Shown one piece after another: positions 24,932-34,162 of a DNA stretch of 44,292 nucleotides. Location: contig JBEHYN010000026.1 of assembly GCA_048498155.1 (NCBI GenBank), forward strand, positions 1 through 44,292. Reading direction: 5' to 3'. How positions within the stretch are numbered: position 1 is the stretch's first letter; each line of letters starts with the position of its first letter. This stretch comes from BOG-938 sp048498155 (GTDB lineage Bacteria; Pseudomonadota; Alphaproteobacteria; Caulobacterales; Caulobacteraceae). Below the pieces are notes generated by a model, which was not told the origin of the DNA, ran no database searches, and saw only the letters and a program-made list of their open reading frames with translations. The position numbers and the translations under genes were made by a program.

Positions 24932-25177
24932 ATGAAACAACGGACTGTACTGGCTATCACCCTGGCGCTCGGCTTGGCCTGCGCGATCGGCGGCTGCAAC
25001 AAGAGCACCACGAGCGAGACCGCCACCTCGGACACCAGCACGACCACCACCACGACCCAGTCCGACACCTCGGTGGTAACCGATCTGTCGGCGCCGGACG
25101 CCTCCAGCGCCCCGGCGGCGACGACCACGACCACCACGACCACGAGCCAGACCAATCAGAAAGCCGTGGGCCAGTAA
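24932..25177 (+). CDS. Small Thr/Ser-rich low-complexity lipoprotein
   Basis: An 81-residue protein with strong ribosome site AGGAGGG 7 bases before ATG 24932. Signal MKQRTVLAITLALGLACAIG with lipobox AIGGC (Cys22), then NKSTTSE. The whole mature chain is Thr, Ser, Ala, Gln and Asp with runs of six and eight Thr encoded by ACC/ACG repeats. No fold is expected; it may act as a flexible envelope spacer. Preceded by the CGTAAC repeat. Low complexity makes homology hard to judge, but signal, lipobox and ribosome site argue for a real gene. Confidence 0.75.
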   Translation: MKQRTVLAITLALGLACAIGGCNKSTTSETATSDTSTTTTTTQSDTSVVTDLSAPDASSAPAATTTTTTTTSQTNQKAVGQ

Positions 25178-25230
25178 GCGGAGTGCGGGCGGGAGGTCGC
25201 TGAGTTGGCGATCCTGCCGCCCGCCTTAGA

Positions 25231-26610
25231 CTACCGGTCTATCCGCTTCAGGCTGTTGTGCAGGGCGTCCATGTTGAGCGCCACGCCGAGGCCCGGAGCG
25301 GTGGGGGCGTTGATATAGCCCTCCTCGTCGATCCTGAACTTGTAGTCGATATAGTCCCGGTCCGCGTATTCAGCGACGAAGGGCATCTCGAACCAATAGG
25401 CGTTGGGCAAGGCCAGTTGCAGATGCAGATGCAGGGCCAGGTCGAAGCCGTTGCCCCAGTTGTGCGGGGTGCATTCCAACCCGTGAGCGTCAGCCAACAG
25501 TCCCACCCGCATAGACCCGGATATGCCGCCCACATTGTCGGCGATCAGCCGAACCACATCCAAGGCGTCCTTCTTGATGTAGTCGGCGAAGTCGGCGATC
25601 GAATAGACGAACTCGCCCACGTGGATGGCTAGGTTGAGCGCCGCGCACAGCTTGATCAGGCTTTCCTGATCGTTGGTCTGGACCGGGTCTTCGAACCACA
25701 GATAGTTCTGCTCATCCAGCAGCCGCCCGACGGTCATGGCCTCGTAGAGGCTGTAGCGCTGCACCGGGTCGTGCATCAGCACATATTCATCGCCCACCGC
25801 TTTGCGGATCTCGCGGATTTCCTCCATGTGGCCGATGTAGGACGGGATCAGCGGACCCTTGGCGTGCTGGCCAGCCCCAGGGTGAACCTTGTAACCCTTA
25901 TAGCCCTGGGCCTTAGCCTTGAGCACATCGGCCACATAGTCCTCAACGGAGTCCAGATGCTGGGAGCTGGCGTAGGCCATCACCCGGTCCTTGGGCGTCG
26001 CGCCGTTCAGGATCTTGTAGATAGGTCGACCCACCGCCTTGCCCAGGATGTCCCACAGGCAGACATCGGCGGCGGCGGCGTAAAAATTGGGCCAGGTTCC
26101 CCCGCCCCGGGTCGCCAGGCCCGAGCCCTCTACCGCCTCCCCGCCGAAGGCCGGGGTCCAGCCGGGGCCGGGGGGCGAAGGAACAAAGTGCGGCGCGCCG
26201 GGGCGGCCGCGCGGAATGGCGCTGTCGAACCCGGCCGGACCCTTCATACCGGTGGTGGAGGTCAAGGTCGGCAGCAGGTCGATCACGCTCTTGCCGACGA
26301 GCCGCGCCTTAGCCCAGCCCAGCCAGCCCTTGGTCAGGTTGCGGTTGCCGATGGTGTAGTTACCCTCGATCCCGCTGTTGGTGACCACCGACAGAATCTC
26401 GCCGGTCTCGGTGGAATTGAGGCGACGGTATTTGCTGACGTCGGTGGCGTAGACCTTCACCTCCTTGATTGTCAGATCGGGAAGATCGCCGCTCTTGACG
26501 CCGACCGAGGCCGCCGCTGCGGCGCCCGGATCGGCCAGGACCGAGAACCCGCTTCCTGCGGCAAGACCCGCCGCCCCAAGAAACCCACGACGCGATGTTT
26601 GGTCCTTCAT
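25231..26610 (-). CDS. Tat-exported enolase-superfamily (mandelate racemase/muconate-lactonising-like) protein
   Basis: A 459-residue protein from ATG 26610 (AGGGAG site 5 bases upstream). Tat signal SRRGFLGAAGLAAGSG (twin Arg at 7-8). The N-terminal capping domain is about 45-180, with an insert rich in Pro/Gly near 120-172, and the barrel about 180-440. Expected metal ligands are Asp281 (MHDP), Glu307 (FEDP) and Glu333 (VGEF). Lys241 (YKVH, a KxH form) and His383 (TPHNWG) are candidate acid/base residues, a layout seen in acid-sugar dehydratases. Family members abstract the proton next to a carboxylate. Exported members are unusual. Divergent from the amidohydrolase at 26765. Confidence 0.9.
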   Translation of the reverse strand: MKDQTSRRGFLGAAGLAAGSGFSVLADPGAAAAASVGVKSGDLPDLTIKEVKVYATDVSKYRRLNSTETGEILSVVTNSGIEGNYTIGNRNLTKGWLGWAKARLVGKSVIDLLPTLTSTTGMKGPAGFDSAIPRGRPGAPHFVPSPPGPGWTPAFGGEAVEGSGLATRGGGTWPNFYAAAADVCLWDILGKAVGRPIYKILNGATPKDRVMAYASSQHLDSVEDYVADVLKAKAQGYKGYKVHPGAGQHAKGPLIPSYIGHMEEIREIRKAVGDEYVLMHDPVQRYSLYEAMTVGRLLDEQNYLWFEDPVQTNDQESLIKLCAALNLAIHVGEFVYSIADFADYIKKDALDVVRLIADNVGGISGSMRVGLLADAHGLECTPHNWGNGFDLALHLHLQLALPNAYWFEMPFVAEYADRDYIDYKFRIDEEGYINAPTAPGLGVALNMDALHNSLKRIDR

Positions 26611-26764
26611 TTCGCTCCCTTTGCCGTCTTGTCCCGGTCCAGCCGGATGATTGGCGCCAGTATCGGCTGCCTTGAGCGCGCGAGAAATAGAGAAAATGGG
26701 AACGGGCCGCACTTTCGAGTAGGCTCCGATTCAAGGAAGGCTACACAAACTGCGGGAGGAAGCC

Positions 26765-27790
26765 ATGCCGCCAGGATCTTGCCTCAGCCGGCGCGAGGCG
26801 CTGGCGTCCGGCCTCGCCCTGGCCGCCACATCAGCTGTGTCAGCTCGGGCTGAGAATACCTCCACATTCAATTGGTTTGACGGGCATCTTCATCTCATTT
26901 CCCAGGATGTGCAGCGCTATCCGCTGTGGCCGGGCCCGCCGCCCGACGGCTCGCTGCCACCCGGCTCGCCGCCGGCGCCGGGCGCCAGTGTCCAGGAGGG
27001 GAAGCCCCGTCTAAAGCCAACAGCCGAAGAGGTGGTGCGCTGGATGGACCAGCAGGGGGTGGAGACTCTGGCCTGTATTCAGCGGCGCAGTTCCTACGGC
27101 GTGGACAATCGCTACATCCTCGACAGCGCCGACGCCCATCCGGACCGCTTCCGCGCAGTGGTGGTGCTGGACGCCGAAGACCCCGCCACACCGGGCCGGT
27201 TGCGCGACTGGGTCAAGAGTCACAAGATCGCCGGCATCCGGCTGACCGGCGCGAAGGGGCCGCGCGGCGGCTATCCTTGGCTGGATTCGCCCGATGCCCT
27301 GCGGACCTGGAAGGCGGTGGACGATCACGGCCTGACCATGGACATGGCCTATGCCCCACAGTTCTTTTCCGCCGACGCCCTGGGCGAAATCCTGCGGACC
27401 GCACGGCGTTTCCCTCGCGTGCCCATGGTGCTGGATCATCTGGGATGGCCGACGGTGTCCGGGGCGCCCGGCTACGGCTTTGCCGATTTCCCCACCGGGC
27501 TGGATCGGCAGCACAACGTGCTGTTCAAGTTCACCAGCGGCAATCTCAACATCCTCGACGAAGCCAAGATCCCGAGCGCGTCCGTCCTGCGCAAGGCAGT
27601 GGATCGCTTCGGGGCGCACCGCATTCTGTGGGGCTCGGACATGGGCAGTTCGGCCGGGACCTATGCCGAAATGGCTCAGCGGGCGCGCGCGGCCGTGGCC
27701 ATGCTCACCCCCGCCGAACAGCGCCACGTCCTGCGCGAGACCGGCCGCTCGGCGTTCCGACGCGGCGGCGGGGTCAGGATCGAGGCCTGA
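26765..27790 (+). CDS. Tat-exported amidohydrolase-2 family protein (lactonase-like)
   Basis: A 341-residue TIM-barrel hydrolase. ATG 26765 follows GGGAGGA. Tat-type signal LSRREALASGLALAATSAVS ends ARAE. The metal motif is DGHLHL (His41, His43); the late barrel Asp292 is in ILWGSDMG, and a conserved DHLGWP strand and RLTGAKG strand are present. This matches amidohydrolase family 2, whose members hydrolyse lactones (for example sugar lactones or 2-pyrone-4,6-dicarboxylate) or decarboxylate aromatic acids. Its partner across a 154-base divergent promoter is the exported enolase-like protein. Its stop is only 3 bases from the convergent MBL gene. Confidence 0.88.
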   Translation: MPPGSCLSRREALASGLALAATSAVSARAENTSTFNWFDGHLHLISQDVQRYPLWPGPPPDGSLPPGSPPAPGASVQEGKPRLKPTAEEVVRWMDQQGVETLACIQRRSSYGVDNRYILDSADAHPDRFRAVVVLDAEDPATPGRLRDWVKSHKIAGIRLTGAKGPRGGYPWLDSPDALRTWKAVDDHGLTMDMAYAPQFFSADALGEILRTARRFPRVPMVLDHLGWPTVSGAPGYGFADFPTGLDRQHNVLFKFTSGNLNILDEAKIPSASVLRKAVDRFGAHRILWGSDMGSSAGTYAEMAQRARAAVAMLTPAEQRHVLRETGRSAFRRGGGVRIEA

Positions 27791-27793
27791 CCG

Positions 27794-28882
27794 CTATTTG
27801 ACCTTGTAGCTCTGTTTGAAGCCCGTGCGCCCATTCGTGACGGTCACCTTGCCGCTGCGCGCCACGTCCAGCGTCAGGGTATAGCCGTGGCTGGGCGAGG
27901 GGCCGAGGTTGGCGATGTATTGCGGATCGCCGTCCAGCTCGGGGTTGGGCACAGAGGCGTGCAGCTTCCAAAAGCCCATAAGACCGGCGCTGGCGTTGAC
28001 GGTCTTGACCGGGCCGGGCATGCCGCCGTGGGTGGGTCCGTTGCCCATGATCGCCAGATCGGGATGCGTAGCGGCGATGAGCGCCGGATTGCTGCTCACG
28101 TCGATGCCGTGGTTGTCCAACACCATGATGTTGACGTGACCCACCTTGTTGATCGGGCAGACCAGGTCGTGTTCCCGGTCCCAGGTCAGGTCGCCAAAGG
28201 CCGCGATCTTGACCTTGCCGAAGGTGAACAGCGAGCCCACCGACTTGGCGTTCTCCACCCCGCCGTCCGCCTCCATCGACGGGGTGTCGCACAGAGGACC
28301 CGGTCCGCCGGCCCCAGCCAGGGGTTTGGCGATCGCCTGGCCGTCGCTGATGACGATGGTGTCCGTGAGGGAGCCGAAATGGAAGACATCTCCCGCCTTA
28401 GCCACGATGTGCTTGTGGCCTTTGATGGCGTCCAGGTACTGCGCGTAATAGGTGACCGTGGACTGAATCTTGCCCGCGTTGCGGCCTGTAGTCTCCACCA
28501 CGGTCTGTCGGTTGGGCCCGTGGTCGATGAAGGTTCCGACCGGGAAGCGCTTGACCAACTCCATCACCCCGCCCACGTGGTCGGGGTGATAGTGGGTGAT
28601 AATCACGTCATCGATCTTTTTCACGCCCAGCGTCTTCGCGGCCGCGATGATCCGGTCGACCCCATCCGTGGCGCCGTCCAGCCCGTTCTTGACCCCGCCA
28701 TAGAGTTCGGACGGGGAGCCGGCGTCGATCAGCACCGAGCGGCCTTCCGGCGTGACGTACAGTGTCCCGCCATCCCCCTCCAGGTCGAGGATCACGACTT
28801 TGAGGGTCTTGGCGGCGGCGTCCGCTGGACCGGCCAGGGCGGCGGAGGCCAGCAGGGCCGAGAGCAGGATGTTGCGGATCAT
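27794..28882 (-). CDS. Exported MBL-fold metallohydrolase (copy 1)
   Basis: A 362-residue protein with Sec signal MIRNILLSALLASAALAGPADA. The metallo-beta-lactamase fold is shown by VLIDAGSP and THYHPDHVGG (His97, His99, Asp101, His102), with later conserved segments IDHGPNR, FHFGSLTDTIVISDG, GDLTWDREHDLVCP and VLDNHG. The overall layout is that of ComEC-like MBL hydrolases without membrane parts. It is a clear paralogue of 42568-43644 with the same order of motifs. ATG 28882 lies 26 bases after the stop of the lactonase-like gene, so they form an operon. Substrate unknown; a lactone or ester is plausible from context. Confidence 0.88.
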   Translation of the reverse strand: MIRNILLSALLASAALAGPADAAAKTLKVVILDLEGDGGTLYVTPEGRSVLIDAGSPSELYGGVKNGLDGATDGVDRIIAAAKTLGVKKIDDVIITHYHPDHVGGVMELVKRFPVGTFIDHGPNRQTVVETTGRNAGKIQSTVTYYAQYLDAIKGHKHIVAKAGDVFHFGSLTDTIVISDGQAIAKPLAGAGGPGPLCDTPSMEADGGVENAKSVGSLFTFGKVKIAAFGDLTWDREHDLVCPINKVGHVNIMVLDNHGIDVSSNPALIAATHPDLAIMGNGPTHGGMPGPVKTVNASAGLMGFWKLHASVPNPELDGDPQYIANLGPSPSHGYTLTLDVARSGKVTVTNGRTGFKQSYKVK

Positions 28883-28908
28883 GGGGATGGCCTTGCGGTT
28901 GCCTATTC

Positions 28909-30192
28909 TCATTTCTCGGCGTCGAACAAGAAGGCGCTGGGTTCCGGAATGCCGGTGACGACCTTGCCGGTTGGCGACAGGCGGCCCGTCTTGTGATCCA
29001 CCGCGAACTCAGTGACGTTGCCGGAATTCTCATTACCCACGAGCAGGAACTTGCCCGAGGGGTCCAGCACGAAGGTGCGCGGCTGGGCGCCTCCGCTGGA
29101 AATGGTCTGAATTTGCTTGAGCTTGTGGGTGCGCGGATTAACCGCGAACACATTGATCATTCCGTCCAGCGACACGGACTTCAGCGTGGTGTCCACGGCG
29201 TGGGTGGAGACGTAGACAAACCGGCCGGTGTGATCGACGCGAACTTCCGACCCTTCGGTCTGCTGGCCCGGCTTGTAGCCGGCGTCGATCGGCAGGGACT
29301 GGATTTCCTTGATCGTTCCCTTGACCGGATCGAAAGCCGCCGTGGTCACCTGGGTGGAACTGTCCATGATGTAGAGGAACTTGCCTGACGGATCGATGGC
29401 CAGGTGGCGCGGGCGCCACCGTTTGCCCGGCATGGGCGTGCCGACGAAGGGCGCGCCGCTCTGTGTCAGGGCGCCCGTCTTCGGATTCAAGCGGTAGGCG
29501 GTCACCTTGCCCATGCCGACATTGCACGACAGGACGAAACGGTTGTCAGGCGTGATCATGACGCAGTGAATATGCGGGTCAGTCGGGCTGAGGCCGTTTT
29601 CGTCTTTGGCCACGGCGGGCCCGGCGACCGTGCCAGTCTCCGCAATGACCGTCGCCGCCTCTCCGAGGGAGCCGTCGGCATGAATGGGGAAGGTCGCCAC
29701 GCTGGAACTGCCGAAGTTTGCCACAACGACGATCTTGCCAGTCTTGTCCACGGACAGGTGAGCCGGCCCCTCGCCCTTGGAAGAGACAGTATTGAGCGGC
29801 GTCAGCTTGCCGGTTTTGGCGTCTCGCGCATAGGCCGTCACGCTGTTGCCAGTGGTCGGCTGCCCTTTGGCCGGGTGTTCATTGCCGGCGAAAATGAACC
29901 GGCGAGCGGAATCTTGCGCGATCCACGACGGATTGAGCGAGTCCTGGATCAGCCCCAGGGACTCCATGTCGCCGGTGGCGGGCGTGAAGCGGAAGGCATA
30001 GATGCCCTTGGCCGCATGGCGCGTATAGCCGCCCACATAGACGATGTAGCTCTTGGCCAGGTGATGCTTGGCGGCGGGAGGCTTGACGGCTGCGGCGGGC
30101 GCTGTCGTGGCGGCGAGCACCGGTGTCATCATCGTAGCGGCCAGGGCAAGGCCGCCGATGGCGCGCGCGAAGTCGCTCTTGGTCGTCTTCAT
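28909..30192 (-). CDS. Exported lactonase-family beta-propeller protein (copy 1)
   Basis: A 427-residue protein with Sec signal (1 to about 28) and an Ala/Pro-rich linker, then seven repeats of about 50 residues forming a beta-propeller of the 6-phosphogluconolactonase/lactonase family. Landmarks: IVYVGGYTRHAAKGIYAFRF, GEGPAHLSVDKTGKIVVVAN, DPHIHCVMITPDNRFVLSCN, RPRHLAIDPSGKFLYIMDSS and GAQPRTFVLDPSGKFLLVGN. The periplasmic location excludes the cytosolic pentose-phosphate enzyme; an aldonolactone is a reasonable substrate. It heads an operon with the MBL hydrolase and is a tandem paralogue of 30492-31751. Confidence 0.88.
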   Translation of the reverse strand: MKTTKSDFARAIGGLALAATMMTPVLAATTAPAAAVKPPAAKHHLAKSYIVYVGGYTRHAAKGIYAFRFTPATGDMESLGLIQDSLNPSWIAQDSARRFIFAGNEHPAKGQPTTGNSVTAYARDAKTGKLTPLNTVSSKGEGPAHLSVDKTGKIVVVANFGSSSVATFPIHADGSLGEAATVIAETGTVAGPAVAKDENGLSPTDPHIHCVMITPDNRFVLSCNVGMGKVTAYRLNPKTGALTQSGAPFVGTPMPGKRWRPRHLAIDPSGKFLYIMDSSTQVTTAAFDPVKGTIKEIQSLPIDAGYKPGQQTEGSEVRVDHTGRFVYVSTHAVDTTLKSVSLDGMINVFAVNPRTHKLKQIQTISSGGAQPRTFVLDPSGKFLLVGNENSGNVTEFAVDHKTGRLSPTGKVVTGIPEPSAFLFDAEK

Positions 30193-30296
30193 GGGTGCGT
30201 TTCCTCGGTCTGGACGTCATTGGCTTATAGGCTGGCGGCCGGGTCGGAACAGATGTCTAGGCTTCAGGCGGTTCAATTGAACCGCCCCCTCCACCG

Positions 30297-30383
30297 CTCG
30301 TTCCCGCGAAAGCGGGAATCCAGGTCTTTCCAGCTTGGCGATTCCTGGACAGGACTGGGTCCCCGCTTTCACGGGGATGAGCG
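30297..30383. repeat. Interspersed palindromic repeat (TTCCCGCGAAAGCGGGAA type)
   Basis: TTCCCGCGAAAGCGGGAA (30301-30318) and CCCCGCTTTCACGGGG (30361-30376) are hairpins themselves, and the whole unit is an imperfect inverted repeat enclosing CCAGG/CCTGG. In translation it gives the well-known SFPRKRESR and DWVPAFTGM strings of a repeat found scattered in many proteobacterial genomes. It lies in the 299-base gap between the two lactonase-like genes. Confidence 0.75.
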
Positions 30384-30443
30384 GCTTATGGGTTATGGAT
30401 TCAATCGATCACCGATTACTCCCGCTTGTCACGAGAAGCCGCC

Positions 30444-30483
30444 AAAAACCGAAGGGCCGGCGCGCTTTGCAGCGGCCGGCCCT
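30444..30483 (-). terminator. Rho-independent terminator after lactonase-like copy 2
   Basis: On the minus strand a 9-bp stem AGGGCCGGC...GCCGGCCCT is followed after TCGG by TTTTT (plus-strand A-run 30444-30448). The stem starts 8 bases after the stop at 30492. Confidence 0.75.
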
Positions 30484-30491
30484 GGGGTCGA

Positions 30492-31751
30492 TCATTTCTC
30501 GGCTTCGAAAACAAAGGTGCTCGGTTCGGGCACATCCTTCAGAATCTTGCCGGTCGTCGACAGCATCCCGGTCTTTTTGTCCACCGCGAAGATTTCCACC
30601 GTGCTCGAATAACTATTGCCCACAAACAGATAATTGCCCGTGGGATCGAAGGCGAAGGAACGCGGCGAGTCCCCGCCGGAGGCGACCTTCTGCACCGGCT
30701 TGACCTTATGGGTGGCCGCATCGATGGCATAGACGTTGATGGCGCCATCCAGTTTCGACGACTTCAGGGTCTCATCCACCGCGCGCGAGGAGGTGTAGAC
30801 GTACTTTCCCGCGTCATCGACGCGGATTTCCGAACCGCTCCAGGATTGATTGGCCGGTCCGCCCGGGACGACCGGGACCGACTGAATGAACTTCATGGCG
30901 CCGGTTTTCGAATTGTATGAGGCTGTCGTCACCTGCATCGAACTGTCGTTGATGTAGATGAACTTGCCCGTCGGATCGAACGCCAGGTGGCGCGGCCGCC
31001 AGCGTTGGCCCGGCAGCGGATCAGCGGTGAAGGGCTCGCCGGCCGCCTTCAGGGCGCCGGTCTTGGCGTCCAAATGATAGGCAGCGACCTTGCCCAGGCC
31101 GATATTACAGGTCAAGACGTAGCGGTTGTCCGGCGTGATCATCACGCAGTGAATGTGCGAGTCTGTCGGGCTGAGGCCGTTCTCATCCTTGGCCACCTGC
31201 ACCCCGGCCGCTTTGCCGGGCTGGACGATGTTGGCCGCCATTTCGCCGATCGATCCATCCGCCTTGAGCTTGAAGGTCGTCACGGCCCCGGTTCCGAAGT
31301 TGGCCACCGCCAGGATCTTGCCGGTCTTGTCTAACGCCAGGTGAGCAGGCCCTTCTCCTCCCGAGGGGACCCGATTCAGCAGGGTCAGCTTGCCGGTCTT
31401 GGCGTCGCGGGCATAGGCGGTGACGCTGTTGCCGGTTTCCGGCGCGCCCTTAGTGGCGTGCTCATTGGCGGCGTAGAGGAAGCGGTGATCGTGCGACGGT
31501 TCCAACCAGGACGGATTGACCGCCCCCTCGATCAGGCCGAGCGGCGCGACGTCGCCGGTGGCGGGGTTGAAGCGGTAGGCATAGATGCCTTTGCCTGTAA
31601 CGCGGGTATAGCCCCCCACATACACCATATAGCTCTTGGCGATGTGATGTTTGGCCGGTGCGGCGGCATTTGCAGCCATGGGCCCGAGCAGGGCGGCGGA
31701 CAGCGCGATGCCGCCGAGGGCGCGAGCAGCGCTGTGTTGAAACGTCTTCAT
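30492..31751 (-). CDS. Exported lactonase-family beta-propeller protein (copy 2)
   Basis: A 419-residue protein. ATG 31751 (AGGAAA site upstream) starts a signal peptide ending AANAA; the frame is open far upstream only as an antisense-like shadow of the receptor gene. It has the same propeller repeats as copy 1: MVYVGGYTRVTGKGIYAYRF, GEGPAHLALDKTGKILAVAN, DSHIHCVMITPDNRYVLTCN, RPRHLAFDPTGKFIYINDSS. The two copies are similar throughout, so they arose by tandem duplication. The first TonB-dependent receptor lies 124 bases upstream on the same strand, so transcription may run through; a strong terminator follows the gene. Confidence 0.88.
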   Translation of the reverse strand: MKTFQHSAARALGGIALSAALLGPMAANAAAPAKHHIAKSYMVYVGGYTRVTGKGIYAYRFNPATGDVAPLGLIEGAVNPSWLEPSHDHRFLYAANEHATKGAPETGNSVTAYARDAKTGKLTLLNRVPSGGEGPAHLALDKTGKILAVANFGTGAVTTFKLKADGSIGEMAANIVQPGKAAGVQVAKDENGLSPTDSHIHCVMITPDNRYVLTCNIGLGKVAAYHLDAKTGALKAAGEPFTADPLPGQRWRPRHLAFDPTGKFIYINDSSMQVTTASYNSKTGAMKFIQSVPVVPGGPANQSWSGSEIRVDDAGKYVYTSSRAVDETLKSSKLDGAINVYAIDAATHKVKPVQKVASGGDSPRSFAFDPTGNYLFVGNSYSSTVEIFAVDKKTGMLSTTGKILKDVPEPSTFVFEAEK

Positions 31752-31833
31752 GGGATTTCCTAGGTTTCCTGCCTTTTGATTATTACCAGCAGTGAAAGCA
31801 GCAGCCGACGCAAAGCTCAAGCGGAAAGAGCAG

Positions 31834-31861
31834 CCCGCACCGATCCGGTGATCGATGCGGG
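31834..31861 (-). other. 3' UTR hairpin of receptor 1 (shared element)
   Basis: CCCGCACCGATC (31834-31845), loop CGGT, GATCGATGCGGG (31850-31861): an 11-of-12 bp stem 14 bases after the receptor stop. Equivalent hairpins follow receptors 2 and 3. No T-run follows, so it is not by itself an intrinsic terminator. Confidence 0.65.
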
Positions 31862-31875
31862 CGCCCGGTCGTCGC

Positions 31876-34140
31876 TTAGTAGGTGTACTGAATCCGCACG
31901 CCAAAGGTGCGCGGGTCGCCGACGGCGCCGGCGAAGATCGTGGCGGCCTGATTGCCCACGAAGTAGCGGGTGTCGGCCATGTTCTTGCCCCACACCGCCA
32001 CGGTCCAATGGCTGTGGGCGGGGCTATAGCCGATTGAGCCGTTGACCACGCTGTAGGGATTCTGAGCGGCCAGGGCGAAGTTGGTCGGATCGAAGTACAT
32101 CTTACCGGTGTACTGGTATTCACCCCGGACAAATACGTCCGCTCCATCGGCCAAGTCGAAGTCCTTTTGCACGGCCAGACTTAGAGCCAAGGGAGGGGCG
32201 TCGACGAGCGTTTTGCCGCTGACGTCAATGACCTTGCCCCCCGGCGTCGTCACGATCTTCGACGCGGGCAGATAGGGCGTAAAGGGGGACGGGAAGCTGT
32301 AGGCGGTGAAGCTGACGTATTTCGCGTCGAGCAGGGTGGCGTGCAGATCGACGGTCAGGCCCGGCTGAGGCTTATAGCTGATGGTCGCCTCCAGGCCGTT
32401 GGTGCGCGCGTCGCCGGCGTTGGACGTCGATACGGTCGAGGGACCGATGGAGGACTTAAACTGCAGGCCTTTCCACTGATAGCGGAAGTAAGCCAGGTTC
32501 ACCCGCAGAGTATGGTCGAACCAGTCGCTCTTGATGCCGGCCTCATAGGCCCACATGAACTCCGGGCCATAGAACAGAGCCGGCCCGATGGCGCGGCCGG
32601 TTTCGTTGAAGCCGCCGCTCTTATAGCCGTTTGTGGCGGTGGCATAGAGCAACATGTCCGGCGTGGCCTGCCAGTCGACCCCGAATTTTGGGGTCAGGGC
32701 GTGGGCATTGTAGACGATGTCGGCGACGAACAAGCCCGGCTGCGGCGCGATCGTGTTGGAAATCTGCAGGTGGTTGGGCGCTCCGGGATTATAGACCTCA
32801 CTGAAGCTGTAGGTATTAAGCCCTTTCTGTTCCTGGGTATAGCGAGCGCCGGCGGTGATGCTGATCGTCGGTGTGATTTGATACTTTTCTTGAATAAACG
32901 CCGCCCGCGAGACGGTGGGGTCAAAGGTGTTCTGACCGGTCACAGAGCCGGCGGAAGCCGCAGTGACCTTGGCGTTGCCCCCCGGATTTACCGCGAAGAC
33001 CTCATAGTACTGATGATCGTAATAGTAATATAAACCCGCGACACCTGAAATCGGTCCGTAATTGTGGATCAGGGTGAACTCTTCGCTGAGCTGATACTCG
33101 TAATATTTCTGCGGACCGAAGCTGTAAGCAACCTCAGTCGCGGAGCCCTGGCCGGCGATGCTTTGATCCGTGCGGCCAGCGGCAACCGATTTCAGGGTCA
33201 GGTGATCGTTCAGCTTCCAGGTCAACTCATCGTTCAGGCCATAAGCCTGTTCGTGGTTGAAGGGGTTGGCCGCATAAACAATCGTGCGCATATCGCCGAT
33301 GTGGCTGACGAATAGAGGCGCGAAGGCGCTGAACGCGCCAACGACGCCGTTGCTGACGTTGGCCACCGGGATATTGGCCGTCTGCCAGAACTCATTCGTA
33401 TAGATGTAATCGGCCCGGACGGTGTTGGTGATGTCCGGGGTAACCTCCCAGCGAACTTGTGCGCGGGCCGCTGTTCGGTTGGCGCTGTCGGCGTCGCCCA
33501 CGCCAGGCACGGCGTTGTGCAGAAAACCCTTATGCTCAAAATGGGAAATCGCGAGGGACGCCTGCATGTTGTCGGCTATGGGACCCGACACGGCCGCTTG
33601 CTCGTCTATCAGGGCGAAGTTGCCTAGGCTGAGGGTGTTATTGAAGGTGAAGGTCTTGGACGGGGTTTTGGACACGAAGTTGACCGCGCCCCCGGTGGAG
33701 TTACGTCCAAACAGCGTGCCCTGGGGACCTTCCACCACTTCGATCCGGTCCAGATCGTTGAAGCTCGCCTGGGTGGCGATGGTGGGCCGCGCCAGGAACA
33801 CGCCGTCCATATAGAGGGATACATCGCCGTCGTTGGCATTGAAGCCGCCAACCCCGCGAATGAAAATGCGCACCTGGCTGCCGTTGATCTGATACTTCAG
33901 ACTGGGCACCTGCAGTTCCAAATCGCGGAAGGTCGCGATGCCGCTTTTCTTCAGATCCGCGCCGCTGACCACATTGACCGAAATGGCGGTCTTCTGCAGA
34001 TTCGTCGCGCCCGTCTTGGTGGCTGTGACCACCACGTCGCCGATACCCTTGTCGGCGCTCTGAGCATGAGCCGCCAGAGCCGGCGCGAAGGCCAAAGCCG
34101 TTAGGGCCGTACCGGCCAACATACTGAACCTACGCATCAC
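31876..34140 (-). CDS. TonB-dependent receptor 1
   Basis: A 754-residue outer-membrane transporter. The start is GTG 34140, with GGGAGG upstream; it aligns with the starts of the two paralogues (ATG 34137 is the alternative). Signal peptide 1 to about 26, TonB-box-like region DKGIGDVVVTATKTG, plug domain about 45-150 (FIRGVGGFNANDGDVSLYMD, PQGTLFGRNSTGGAVNFVSK), then a 22-strand barrel ending in FGVRIQYTY. Substrate uptake is driven by TonB-ExbB-ExbD. Extracellular loops contain no Cys, unlike receptors 2 and 3. Its 3' end lies 124 bases before the lactonase-like gene. Confidence 0.93.
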   Translation of the reverse strand: MMRRFSMLAGTALTALAFAPALAAHAQSADKGIGDVVVTATKTGATNLQKTAISVNVVSGADLKKSGIATFRDLELQVPSLKYQINGSQVRIFIRGVGGFNANDGDVSLYMDGVFLARPTIATQASFNDLDRIEVVEGPQGTLFGRNSTGGAVNFVSKTPSKTFTFNNTLSLGNFALIDEQAAVSGPIADNMQASLAISHFEHKGFLHNAVPGVGDADSANRTAARAQVRWEVTPDITNTVRADYIYTNEFWQTANIPVANVSNGVVGAFSAFAPLFVSHIGDMRTIVYAANPFNHEQAYGLNDELTWKLNDHLTLKSVAAGRTDQSIAGQGSATEVAYSFGPQKYYEYQLSEEFTLIHNYGPISGVAGLYYYYDHQYYEVFAVNPGGNAKVTAASAGSVTGQNTFDPTVSRAAFIQEKYQITPTISITAGARYTQEQKGLNTYSFSEVYNPGAPNHLQISNTIAPQPGLFVADIVYNAHALTPKFGVDWQATPDMLLYATATNGYKSGGFNETGRAIGPALFYGPEFMWAYEAGIKSDWFDHTLRVNLAYFRYQWKGLQFKSSIGPSTVSTSNAGDARTNGLEATISYKPQPGLTVDLHATLLDAKYVSFTAYSFPSPFTPYLPASKIVTTPGGKVIDVSGKTLVDAPPLALSLAVQKDFDLADGADVFVRGEYQYTGKMYFDPTNFALAAQNPYSVVNGSIGYSPAHSHWTVAVWGKNMADTRYFVGNQAATIFAGAVGDPRTFGVRIQYTY

Positions 34141-34162
34141 TTTTGCCTCCCTCGGATTTTCA

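Noticed and set aside
24990..25160. Possible tandem repeat/CRISPR-like array in the ACC/ACG runs
   Set aside because: These are codon runs for Thr within a lipoprotein; no spacer/repeat periodicity.
31752..32147. N-terminal extension of the second lactonase-like gene
   Set aside because: The extension runs through the receptor gene in another frame; the ATG at 31751 has a ribosome site and starts a signal peptide.
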